A DNA stretch of 64,000 nucleotides. Origin: Bradysia coprophila. Its lineage: Eukaryota > Arthropoda > Insecta > Diptera > Sciaridae. The notes under the pieces were generated by a model. It made no database searches. It was not told the DNA's origin and was given only the letters and a program-made list of their open reading frames with translations. Where the stretch lies: the NCBI RefSeq assembly GCF_014529535.1, contig NW_023503295.1:2776416-2840415 (forward strand), given 5' to 3'. Of the stretch, positions 36,359 to 47,583 are shown in pieces (the stretch's first letter is position 1; the number at the start of each line of letters is the position of its first letter). Made by a program: the position numbers and the translations under genes.

Positions 36359-38533
36359 TTATGACGGAATCATGCCACGATTACGTTTGAAGGCAGCACC
36401 TTGTCTTCGATTATGGTTCGCTCTTGTCGATTTATTCACATCCTTCTTGTGCCGATTCTGTTGTGTATTCGAATCTTTCGAGCTTCCAGCAACGTCGCCG
36501 CTGAAATATAAAAACTTTCTTCAAAATCTATTTCGATTTTTTCGAATATTCTAACGAATGAACCTTGGTGCTTTCGGCTTTGCCGTGCCACGTGCGACGA
36601 ATTTGCTGTACCGACTTTTGGCCAGACGTTCACGTATCGCCTCCGGATTCTCACAAAAATCTTTGCTCATATCACGCTGATTACCATCATTTGGATCGCC
36701 TTCTTCGTCGTCCTCTTCGCCATCATCTTCGTCTTCTTCGTCGACCACAAAATCTTTGGCATTTACACCAACCGCCTTCCGATGCGATTTCGATTCACTT
36801 TCCGTCATTCCATCATAACTGTCGTCGTACTCGTCATCGTATTCATTCTCGTTCTCCACGACCAAGCCGTACGACTCGTAGCGCTCTTTCATCGAACGAA
36901 CGTGCGACTTATCATCTAACAGTGAACTGGCATTTCGATGACCTCCCGGAAATCCTTTTCCCATTTTGACAATGACTTTCGAATTGTCGGCAAAATTGAA
37001 CTGGTCCAAGAATTTATCGTCGTTAACCGCATGGGATGTTGACGTGGACGGAATCGGTGACACGGAAGGTGTACGCGGTGTGAACTCATCGGCAGGCAAG
37101 CCATCACTTTCAATTAAATCCGGTGGCAGATTTCCTTCAAGGTATTCGGCTATAGCCTTTTCCGTTGACTCGTATCGCTGTAGCAGTTTTTCCACAAAAT
37201 CTGTCGTTAAATGTGGAAATATGTTTAGCACCTCCTGGATTTGTTCGTTGGCATTGGAATTGCTAGGTGGTAGTGCCATAGCACCTGCGACCTCCTCTTC
37301 ATCTTCAACGAATGCATGCCCATTTTTCATCGGAGCTTGGTGGGTTTGTCCGGAAATGTACGCGTTTAAGATGTAGTCAACCTTGAACATGTCTCTGTAT
37401 ATTATAGTTAAGGAAACCTTGGCACCAAATGATATTGAAGCTTACACAACGTTGGTCAATTTGTGATTTTCTTAAATTCTTTAAAGTGAAAGCTAGTATC
37501 ACAAACTGACCTATATCGTCTTAAGCGTCGTCTTATTATTCAAAGGATACAATTCTGGGCAGGCCTGTTGCAAAATTTCAATATCACTAGCAACTGGATG
37601 CAGTCGTTGGTAATCGATGATGAATATTTGATCGGATAACGCTTCCTGCAAAATGGCCAACAAGCTTTCGGCTGCCTTTAAGCAGTCGCCCCTTAAAAAT
37701 AGCGTTGACAATCAATTCAGTTTCCTGTTAAACAAATAGAAAGTCATTGACTGCACTTACGGTTCATTCAAAATTTGCTCCAAATAATAATTGCTCAATT
37801 GCAGAAAGCTGCCCAGCAGCTCCATGCGCGATTCATTTAAATATTCGAGGCTCTTTGACTCCGGATTTATGGTGTGGATTTGTTGGAACAGTTTCGGTAT
37901 GACAACATCGTAGAAATTCGTTATACATTGCTCCAATTTAATTTCGAGTGCATACTGTCGGGCTGGCGGAAAAGCAGTCAGCAGTATTCCAACCGTTGCA
38001 CAACAGTCCAGCGTAAATGTAGCCAGATCGTCGAACGAGGTGTTCGCATCATTTTCATCGCATTTTTGTTGAATGATTTGAAATGACTTTTCCAAATCGC
38101 GCAGCGCCGTTGTCAGATCAGAGGCGTACCGTTCGTTGAACGCGAAAATTCTGCTAAACAATTCCGTTAATGCTCCAATGTTCGATCGGCCATAAGCGAT
38201 TAGCATATCCATTGCCATTGGAATTGTGACAATGTAATTGGTGTAAATTATGTCTCCAAGTTCGGACGCTGACATCCATTCGGACTAATGATATTAGGTC
38301 GGATTTTGAAAAAAATTTAGTTCTAAAGGAGCGTGTTTCATACCTCGGATTCCCTTTCAGTTAGCAATCGGTATAGTAAGCTCAGTGTTAGCGTTAGAAT
38401 GTCTTTGTATATTTGCAAAACATCACTGTTTGATGTCAGGGACGAAACAGGTGTATAGTATGGCATTGCTTCTTGAAGGAATGATGTAACCGAAACAATG
38501 CAAGCAGGTTCATGTACCATGTACGACCAGAAT
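36359..38533 (-). CDS. ASCC2: ASCC2, CUE-domain subunit of activating signal cointegrator complex (5' end missing)
   Basis: Five exons on the minus strand: 38533-38344, 38284-37761, 37691-37551, 37394-36564 and 36500-36359, about 609 codons. ASCC2 binds K63-linked ubiquitin through its CUE domain and works with the ASCC3 helicase in alkylation repair and in splitting collided ribosomes. Evidence: FWSYM at the start, the helical region SELGDIIYTNYI, DYQRLHPVASDIEILQQAC, a CUE domain (IQEVLNIFPHLTTDFVEKLL), acidic EYDDEYDDSYDG, and the C-terminus ANHNRR...RNRGMIPS shared with animal ASCC2. One intron (37395-37550) is U12-type. The first visible exon begins in mid-codon, and about 75-80 N-terminal residues expected from the vertebrate protein were not found before the P450 gene at 41.6 kb, so upstream exon(s) are distant, diverged or lost. 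Otherwise intact. Confidence 0.9.
37395..37550 (-). other. U12-type (minor spliceosome) intron in ASCC2
   Basis: 156-bp intron on the minus strand. The donor reads GTATCCTTT, matching the U12 consensus (A/G)TATCCTT. The sequence before the acceptor is TTTCCTTAACTATAATATAC then AG, with the U12 branch-point consensus TTCCTTAAC ending 12 nt before the splice site. Using these sites joins CPE-L-DMFKVDYILNA in frame. The nearby U2-like donor (ATATAG|GTCAGT) would leave an in-frame stop. Confidence 0.88.
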
Positions 38534-38883
38534 CTATAAGTAAATAAAAAAAAAAAACGGATAAATAAGTCGGCAAGGTAAATTGTTACGAAATTTTTGA
38601 TTAAAGCCCGGAATTGTTTGACTCCAGATCAGTAGTGACTCACTACTAGTGGGTCGAAGTACTTACGTTTAATTTTAAAATTTGATTTAAAATGTTTCCA
38701 GCCGTTAAATGGTAAATAGTGAAACAGAAAACAATACCCCTCCCTCATTACTAGAGTCTGGTATGAGTCTTTTGGCATCAATACAGGGAAATAATAGGAG
38801 ATGGCATACTATTATCATCTTACTGATTTAAACTAAACCTAACGGTCGAATCTGTTTTGACGTCCTCGTCCTTTGCATATCAT

Positions 38884-38980
38884 AGTGACGCAATTCCTTT
38901 ATCTTACTTACAAAATTACTGATATCGCTGAGGGTGAGGGTTTTAAGGGTATTTTTGACTGATATCACCACTTTTGTAAA
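38884..38980. mobile_element. Short family F foldback, copy F5
   Basis: GTGACGCAATTCCTTTATCT, ACTGATATCGCTGAGGG and the inverted GACTGATATCACCACTTTTG resemble the outer ends of F elements with the centre lost. Confidence 0.5.
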
Positions 38981-38989
38981 AATGCCATT

Positions 38990-40452
38990 TCGACAACATC
39001 AAAAAACCTTATGGAAATTAAAAAATGCTAGAGAAATCAGTCTGAATCCCAAAATCTAGAAACCAATCTTGGTACATCTCACTTTTATTGAAAATAACCC
39101 AAATCCACCAAAAAATCCGATGGAAGTTAGGTAGTGCCAGAGGAATCATCTGTCATTCCAAAATTTAGGAACCAACCTTGGAACATCTCACTTATATCGA
39201 AAATAACTCAAATCCATCGAAAAATCCGATGGAAGTTAGGTAGTGCCAGAGGAATCATCTGTCATCACAAAATTTATAGAACCAACCTTGAAACACTTCA
39301 CTAATGTCGAATATAACTCAAATCCATCAAAAAATCCGATGGAAGATAGGAAGTGCCAGAGGAATCATCTGTCATCCCAAAACTTTAGGAACCAACTTTG
39401 GAACACCTCAATATTGTCGAATATAACCCAAATCCACCAAAAAGTCCGATGGAAGTTAGGTAGTGCCAGAGGAATCATCTGTCATCCCAAAATTTAGGAA
39501 CCAACCTTGGAACATCTCACTAATGTCGAAAATAACCCAAATCCATCAAAAAATCCGATGGAAGTTAGGAAGTGCCAGAGGAATCATCTGTCATCCCAAA
39601 ATTTAGGAACCAACCTTGGAACATCTCACTAATGTCGAAAATAACCCAAATCCATCAAAAAATCCAATGGAAGTTAGGAAGTGCTAGAGGAATCATCTGT
39701 CATCGCAAAATTTAGGAACCAACCTTGGAACACCTCACTCATGTCGAAAATAACCCAAATCCGTCAAAAAATCCGATGGAAGCTAGGAAGTGCCAGAGGA
39801 ATCATCTGTCATCCCAAAATTTAGGAACCAACCTAGTGGAAGTTAATACTTAATGATCCCAACAATTCCCAACAAGAAATACATCCCGAAACAACACACA
39901 CCATTCACCACATTACCATCCATATCATGCAACAAAATATACAACACACACACACACACATACAAATTGGCTTTTATATGGCATTTGTTTGGAGACTTTG
40001 GGGAGCTACAGCTCCCAAGATATGAGTTTTTTCCAACTTTTGAAAATTCCATTCTTATTTTTGGGCCAATATTAGCCTATAACCAAAATTTCAGGAAAAT
40101 CTGTAGAAACGTTTAGGAGTTGCTGGATCCACTTTTCCATAGGAACTAACTAACTAACTAACTAACGTAGGCGATTTCAGTTATCCGAAAATACGAAATT
40201 TTGCTTATTTTCATACAAACATCAATATTTCGAAGTTCAATTTTGAAGCTGCAGTAACGTGTGATAGCTCGTTGAATTCGTATGGCTTCCTAGATTTTTT
40301 AGATATTCTAGTTTGGGGGTCGTTGAAGTTAAGGGGGAGAAGTCAAAAAGTTGCTGTTAATATGCTCCGCCGTCCTCAAAAATTTTTTGTTAAAACATTT
40401 TTGGTAGTGGACTTGCGTCACGCCCGCTTACGAACGTGCGGGCATGATGAGT
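38990..40452 (+). mobile_element. Family D Helitron-like element, copy D2
   Basis: It carries seven tandem units of 109-110 bp (AGGAATCATC at 39141, 39250, 39360, 39470, 39579, 39688 and 39797), a CACACA run (39945-39960), GAGCTACAGCTCCCAAG, an AACT microsatellite (40145-40163), GTGATAGCTCGTTGAATTCG and the end TGCGTCACGCCCGCTTACGA, then ACGTGCGGGCATGATGA with a GCCCGC/GCGGGC hairpin. The 5' boundary is approximate. No transposase. Confidence 0.65.
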
Positions 40453-41566
40453 CGCACGACTGTGTCCGTTACTAAGAAAAAACTACGGATTTATAACTAA
40501 ACGAAACGCGTTGATTTACTATGTTCAAAAGAAATGAAGTAATAGATTTTGTGGCGAATCTGGAACGAATTTCAACAAATGAAAGGGCGGAATTTGATTA
40601 CGATAATTCACTTGACTGAAAGTCAGGGTCTTATGACAGAAAATCGCTGCTTTAATTGACGAAGAATGAAGTTCTAGAGGTTTCCAGCATGACGTGGTGG
40701 CAAGTTCTGGAATCGAATTCGATAAAAAGCTTCTTTTTTGTATAAGTTAGAAACAACATTTTCATGCCTTGGGCATAAATTACGGAGTTTTTCTCGTAAA
40801 TTAGGCGCTCAGCATGAAAAATTGTATACGCATCTGTTGTGGACGGCTTAGTTTGGGCTACAACTCTTGATTGTTTGTGTGGATCAGCTGAAAAAGGGCT
40901 GAAGCAAATTCATGCTAAAATTTCCATGCATCTAACTGTAAACAATTTTGATTTTATCCTTTTGATTTTCTACCAAGAATAACCGGGGTTCGATTTCGCT
41001 GATCAACAATTAATCTATTTAATTTGTTAAATAAATAATTGTTTGAACAAATGACTTGAAGCCTTTGTTAAATAAAAATACGCAAAATTATCATACACAA
41101 TACAACATTTTTGCAGTTTAATTCTGTCATTTTCATATCAGCAGAAGCAGCCAATGCCAATTTTCGATAATGAGACGTCTCATTAGAGTATATTTTACGG
41201 AAATTATGCTTGGTCACGACTACAAGCGATTTATGAAAAGAGAAGTGGTTGAAATATTTGTTTTAAAACTAAATTGTTTCCCCGACTCCTAACAAAAAAA
41301 AAATATTTTCTTTCGAGAGATAAGAAGTTGTCCAATGTGTGTCGTGGTACTTCTTCCATTCATAGGATGTGACCAAATATATTGATTCGAACTACTAGCC
41401 ACTTAGCTGATATCCAAATTAAATACGAGAAATTGATGCGACAAAATATCTAGCATTGTCTGGCAAAATGACTTGACAATTTTTTATGTTTTTTTTTTCT
41501 GAAACGTAAAAATGATTGTACAGATTGCACTAGTGACTGGTCATTTCATCAAAATGAATTGCTAGG
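40453..41566. other. Intergenic between D2 and the first P450
   Basis: AT-rich, no gene recognised. The missing 5' exon of ASCC2 was looked for here on the minus strand without success. Confidence 0.35.
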
Positions 41567-41573
41567 TATAAAA
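41567..41573 (+). promoter_or_regulatory. TATA box of the first P450 gene
   Basis: TATAAAA, 70 bp upstream of the ATG at 41637. An initiator-like TCAGTG lies at 41611-41616, somewhat farther than the usual 30 bp. Confidence 0.5.
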
Positions 41574-41636
41574 TGACTTTACCTGAATTCGACATTTGTT
41601 ATTCGATCAATCAGTGTCTAAGTGAAAAGGGGAATC

Positions 41637-44600
41637 ATGGGTCTCCTATTCAGTGAAACCTCTTCGGATATAATTGCATTTTTGTTGATTGGCTTTTTGG
41701 CCGCATATTTCTATGTCAAACAAGCGTATTCATATTGGAAGCGGTTGGGTGTCAAGTATGTGGAACCGACATTTCCGTTTGGCAATTTTGGACCAACCAT
41801 TTTCCAAAAGAGAGTCGCCGGCGAACTGGTAGCCGACGTGTACAACAGCAGCAATGAACCGTTTATTGGTATGTTTGGCGTGCTTCGTCCATTGCTTGTC
41901 GTACGGGATCCGAAACTCGTTCGATCAATTTTCATAAAAGACTTTCAATACTTTGTCGATCGGGGAGTGTATATTGGTATGCGAGTGAAGTGGTATATGA
42001 TTAGACAGTAAATAATGACAAAAGTTGTGCTAATTTACTTAGATGAAAAGAATGATCCGTTGTCTGGCCATCTGTTTTCTATGAGGGGGGAAGCATGGAA
42101 AAATTTGCGTGTTAAAGTAAGATCGAAAAAATCAGTGACAATAAGCCTGATTTTGTAGCCTCATTCAAGGCAATGCATAAACCGTTTCGTTTTTGTTAGA
42201 TGTCTCCACTGTTCACATCCGGAAAATTGAAGGCTATGTTTTCCACACTGTTAGACTGTGGTACGCCGCTACAGAAATACATCAGCAAAAAAGCTGCAAT
42301 GAATCAATCAGTTGAGTTTAGAGAACTGGCAGCGAGGTATACAACCGACATTATTGCTAGTGTTGGTTTCGGCATCGACGTGAACACCATCGACAATCCG
42401 GACGCCGAATTTCGCCGCTATGGTCGAAAAGTAAGCTTTACTATTACTGGTACGCCAGCACATGAGAGAAACCAGCACATGAAAAGTGAACGCATCCTAA
42501 CCTCTCTCTTGAGAGAAAGTTGAATTTCTGAAATAAAAAACCGCACATCTCTGGGATCGAACACGGGCCCTCTCCCACATCAGCTCATGACAATTCATGT
42601 GAGCTAAATCGTTCTTGCATGAAGTACGGTAATTGTCGAATAGTATTTATCTGGGCTCATTGATTGTACCAATTACTTTTATTGGTTTTGGATGAGAAGG
42701 AAGTCTCGGATCGACGTCTTCTTATAATATTTTGAAAGCTTGTAAATTAAGACTTCAAAATCCAAAATACCTCATGGGTCCAAGACTACTGGCCCGAGAT
42801 ATAGCTTCTAGAATTTTTCATTCCATACAAAGGACTTTGTTCCAGAGCTACCAGAAGTCAGCCTTGGACCCATGTCTCACTATGCGCAATCGATAGCTAC
42901 TAGTGCTAGGCAAATACTGACAAAAAATTGCATGAGTCCAAGCCTCCTGGCCCGAAATATAGCTTCTAGAATTTTTCATCCCATACAAAGGATTTTGTTC
43001 AAGAGCTACCAGATGTCAGCCTTGGACTCATGTCTCACTATGCTCAATCGATAGCTACTAGTATGGGATGAAAAATTCTAGAAGCTTTATCTCGGGCCAG
43101 GAAGCTTGGACTCATACAATTTTTTGGCAGTATTTGCCTAGTACTAGTAGCTATCGATTGAGTATAGTGAGACATGAGTCCAAGGATGACTTCTGGTGGC
43201 TCTGTAACAAAGTCCTTTGTATGGAATGAAAAATTCTAGAAGCTTTATCTCGGGCCAGGAGGCTTGGACTCATACAATTTTTTGTCAGTATTTGCCTAGC
43301 ACTAGTAGCTATCGATTGCGCATAGTGAGACATGGGTCCAAGGCTGACATCTGGTAGCTCTGGAACAAAGTCCTTTGTATGGGATGAAAAATTCTAGAAG
43401 CTATATCTCGGGCCAGGAGTCTTGGACTCATATAATTTTTTGTCAGCATTTACCTAGTACTAGTAGCTATCGATTGCGCATAGTGAGACATGGGTCCAAG
43501 GCTGACTTCTGGTAGCTCTGGAACAAAGTCCTTTGTATGGAATAAAAAATTCCAGAAGCTATATCTCGGGCCAGTAGTCTTGGACCCATGAGGTATTTTG
43601 GATTTTGAAGTCTTAATTTACAAGCTTTCAAAATATTATAAGAAGACGTCGATCCGAGACTTCCTTCTCATCCAAAACCAATAAAAGTAATTGGTACAAT
43701 CAATGAGCCCTGATAAATACTATTCGACAATTACCGTACTTCATGCAAGAACGATTTAGCTCACATGAATTGTCATGAGCTGATGTGTGAGAGGGCCCGT
43801 GTTCGATCCCAGAGATGTGCGGTTTTTTATTTCAGAAATTCAACTTTCTCTCAAGAGAGAGCTTAGGATGCGTTCACTTTTCATGTGCTGGTTTCTCTCA
43901 TGTGCTGGCGTACCAATAATGCTTTACTGTGATGTTCAATGCCATTTCCATCTGACTGGATTAATTTTACCAGGCTTTGGAAATGAACTTCAAAAATGGC
44001 TTGAGAGCTTTCTCAACATTAATCTACCCAAAATTACAAAAACTGTTGAGCCTCAAGTCAGTAGACGACGATGTGGAAAGTTTTATGATGAATGTGGTGA
44101 AAGAGACACTCACATATCGTGAAAAGAACAACGTTTCTCGAAAGGACTTGATGCAACTGATGATCCAGCTACGGAATACTGGTAAAGTGCAAAACGATGG
44201 CGATTGGGACACTAAAATTGTTAGTGATGGTAAGAACCGTCAAATAAGCAATCGAAGGACTAGAATTGAAAACTTTCATGTCTTACATGTCTAGAAGCAA
44301 AGAAGACGCTGACGTTTAACGAAATATCGGCACAGGCATGGGTAAAACTGAATAAAATGCATAATTCAAGATCGAAACGCCATAACATTTCTCCGCCATT
44401 TCTAAGGTTTTCTTTATCGCTGGTTTTGAGACTTCATCCTCGACTCTATCCTTCTGCTTGTATGAATTAGCGAAAAATGCAGACATTCAAAAAAAAGCGC
44501 AAAACGAAATCGACGAAATTAAGAAGCAGCACAATGGTCAACTGTCCTATGATGCTGTTGGTGAAATGAAGTACATCGACTGGTGCATTGACGGTGATAT

Positions 44601-45156
44601 TTGCGAACTGAATTACGATTGAATGACGACACGATAAACTCTTTCTTATCGTCTGCAGAAACACTACGTAAATATCCGATAGTTCCGATATTGAACCGTG
44701 AATGTGCTCAAACGTATAAAGTGCCAGGCAGTAACTATGTAATGGAAAAGGGTACAGCCATATTGATTCCAGTTCTGGGAATCCAAAGAGATCCGACATA
44801 CTATCCGAAGCCGGACGAATTCATTCCGGAAAGATTTAAACCAGAAAATATTAAACCATTCGAGGACATGCCATACATGTGAGTCAAAGCCTCTGCACTT
44901 ACTTCCGTGTAAGATTATTTTTTCTTAAACGTTTACACATTTTACATAAACAAGGCCATTCGGGGATGGCCCTAGAAATTGCATTGGTGTCCGACTCGGA
45001 AAATTGCAGACAAAAGTTGGTTTGATTTTGATGCTGCAGAATCATAACTATCACTTAACGGAAAATACATTGGGAGAGTTAAAAATGAGTCCGAAGACCT
45101 TTGTGCTGGCACCTGAAGGTGGTGTCAATTTGAAAATGACACCGAGAAGTGTGTAG
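41637..45156 (+). CDS. Cytochrome P450, CYP6-type (gene 1)
   Basis: Eight exons: 41637-41976, 42043-42116, 42200-42430, 43974-44229, 44295-44341, 44407-44593, 44659-44878 and 44955-45156. They join in phase into 518 aa, so the gene is intact despite its fragmented look. It is an ER-anchored monooxygenase; CYP6 enzymes commonly oxidise plant toxins and insecticides. Features: N-terminal membrane anchor (IIAFLLIGFLAAYFYV), SYWKRLGVKYVEPTFPFGNF, helix C region EAWKNLRVK, I-helix AGFETSSSTL, ExxR in ETLRKYP, FIPERF, and the haem loop PFGDGPRNCIG with Cys at about residue 461. Intron 3 is swollen to 1.5 kb by a hAT-like foldback. The start is the ATG at 41637; upstream in-frame codons lack an ATG. 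The family is assigned by motif pattern; the subfamily is not known. Confidence 0.9.
42443..43920. mobile_element. hAT-like foldback element in P450 intron 3
   Basis: 1478 bp. Ends ATTACTGGTACGCCAGCACA and its mirror (to 43920) are flanked by an exact 8-bp duplication GCTTTACT (42435-42442 and 43921-43928). Outer arms are about 330 bp. The core consists of about six copies, in both orientations, of a 170-bp unit with GGACCCATGTCTCACTATGC and GCCCGAGATATAGCTTCTAG; repeated 60-codon frames there are by-products. No transposase. Confidence 0.88.
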
Positions 45157-45206
45157 GCCTCAACGGACCACATAAAACTTTATGTAACGATTCTATATTT
45201 GGGTGA

Positions 45207-45212
45207 AATAAA
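45207..45212 (+). terminator. Polyadenylation signal of P450 gene 1
   Basis: AATAAA 51 nt after the stop codon. Confidence 0.6.
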
Positions 45213-46155
45213 TAGAAACCTTGAAAGAAGATGCAGGAGAATCTTGTTATTCAATTGGAATAGAGGTAAAGTTGCATAGCACAATTGACGCACGCATATA
45301 TCTTCAGTAAACGGTATTATTACTGTATCCGCATAATACGATGCAAATAGTAGACGATGAGACAGCATTTCGTTTAAGTATACGATGAGCTTCTCTTTTT
45401 TTAGTTTAAAATTTAGGAAAAATATCGCAATGTCATTGTCACAGGGTTACGCTTTCTTCTTTGAAATCATGCGAGAAAAGCTGTCTAGGCGATGGTGATA
45501 TGTACACATAGGACTGCATTCCTAAAGAACAAAGATAAAGTGTAATACAAACGGTTCTGTCTCCTACAGTCTGTCTGACTAAAGATAAACTAACATACTC
45601 GTGTACTCCCGGTCTTTATAATAATGTCGAACTTTGTATACCATGTAAAGTGGTGGAATTTGAAGAACTAACATAATATAACCTCAACAATCCCAAAAGT
45701 TCAGAAGGGAACCCAATAAAACCTCAGAAATCCTTCATGATACTTACGTTCTACAGCTGGGAACATTTTGTGCATGTGCAGTGACATAATTTTTGGAACT
45801 GACCCACTACCACCTCAACAGATCAATAAATCCTGAAGAGAATCCAAAAAAAAAACTCAGAGATTCTTCGAAATCCTTAAATTCTAGAACAGGGAGCATG
45901 TTTCCGTGAAAATATGAAACTCGGTTACGCTTTCAGTTACTAGAATTAACAGAAAATACAACTTTAGGTCGATTGTCATGGAAATACGTGTGATTATTTA
46001 CTCTAAATAAATAATAATTTCGATGCATTTTTGCATCAAGAACATGTGGTGACTTCACTGTTACGGACATATCTCCGGAACGAGCTGCCCGATTTCAATA
46101 AATAAAAAACGAAAACATAGCTCTTTAAATTCTCTATAAACCTTTTGAAATTTTT
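45213..46155. other. Intergenic, no gene recognised
   Basis: AT-rich sequence without recognisable coding blocks or repeats. Confidence 0.35.
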
Positions 46156-47583
46156 AGCCCCGTACGAAGTACAAAGGGGCTTATAGGATTACGATGCCGT
46201 GTGTAATTGATGGAATTCGAAGCAGACGGTAAGGGCAAAGTGTTTGCCTATGTTCATAGATGACGAATCTGCAATAAAAATTTTGTCTGTCCGTCTGTCA
46301 CGTCGATATCTTGAGTAAATCAAATCCGATTTCAAAAATTTTTTTTCCCTGAAAGATAGTCGAAATAGTGAGGCTAAGTTCGAAGATGGGCATATTCGGG
46401 TCGGCCCTTCGTGAGTTAGGGCCACCTAAGTGATTTAAGGTCTTTTGGTGATATTTATGGCAAAATAAACGATGGAAATGTAAATGACACGGCAAATGAT
46501 AGGTATTGTCAATACCAATCCAGGAAAAAAAAGTTTTTTTAAATCGGGTGAGTGGACCGTGAGTTAGGGCCTTAGAAGTGAAATGCTACTAGGGCCCTAT
46601 GTGTATTTCACATATAACTCGAGTAAATTTCATCCATTTTTCGTAATTTTTGTTTCATTTGGAAGGTAATCAAAGGCCGAATAGAATGTTGTTGAAAAAA
46701 AATTAAATTTGGGTCCTTGGACTAAGGCCACTACTAGGGCCCTATGTGTATTTCACATATAACTCGAGTAAATTTCATCCATTTTTCGTAATTTTTGTTT
46801 CATTTGGAAGGTAATCGAATGCCGAATAGAATGTTGTTGAAAAAAAATTAAATTTGGATCCTTGGACTAAGGCCACTACTAGGGCCCTATGTGTATTTTA
46901 CATATAACTCGAGCAAATTTCATCCATTTTTCGTAATTTTTGTTTCATTTGGAAGGTAATCAACCGCCGAATAGAATGTTGTTGAAAAAAAATTAAATTT
47001 GGATCCTTGGACTAAGGCCACTACTAGGGCCCTATGTGTATTTCACATATAACTCGAGCAAATTTCATCCGTTTTCCGTATTTTTTGTTTCATTTGGAAG
47101 GTAATCAAAGGCTGAATAGAATGTTGTTGAAAAAAAATTAAATTTGGGTCCTTGGACTAAGGCCACTACTAGGGCCCTATGTGTATTTTACATATAACTC
47201 GAGCAAATTACATCCGTTTTTCGTAATTTTTGTTTCATTTGGGAGGTAATCAAAGGCCGAATAGAATGTAGTTGAAAAAAATTTTAAATTTGGGTCCTCG
47301 GACTGAGGCCGATATTAGGCCCTTCAAAAAAATAAAATCTTAGGGCGATTTGAAATTTTTGTTTCATTTGTAAGGAACGTCGTACGGGGCTTCGTAATTG
47401 CGCTATGCGCAATTTGTAAGATGTACATATTACATAATAATTTTACTTTAACTACATTAACCGGCGCAATAGGCTTACGGTCAAAGTAGGGTGACAGACG
47501 CACTAGGGTCACGTACGCAATAGATATACGGGTTTGTACGGGGCTCAGTCGCAGCAAACGCTCCGACTGTTCTGATGGCTCGT
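46156..47583 (-). mobile_element. Family A Helitron-like element, copy A5
   Basis: Minus-oriented, very close to A1 in sequence, length and unit number. Terminal AGCCCCGTACGAAGTAC at 46156, 65-codon module at 46298-46495, five units of about 143-147 bp, conserved hairpin near 47395-47412, and the ACGAGCC end at 47583. T-runs flank both ends (TTTTT before 46156, TTTTTT after 47582), suggesting an A/T-run target. Confidence 0.75.

Noticed and set aside
37500..37711. U2-type donor ATATAG|GTCAGT for the ASCC2 intron
   Set aside because: It would place an in-frame TAG before the splice site and give the wrong phase with the next exon; the upstream U12 sites fit exactly.
39090..39835. Regular repeats as a CRISPR array
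   Set aside because: The units are contiguous 109-bp tandem repeats without unique spacers, in a eukaryotic genome.
42872..43333. Duplicated 60-codon frames (MSHYAQSIATSARQ...) as a small gene family
   Set aside because: They are opposite arms of the foldback element in the P450 intron.
41622..44882. P450 gene 1 as a pseudogene because its frames are short
   Set aside because: All eight exons join in phase with GT-AG sites and every catalytic motif is present.
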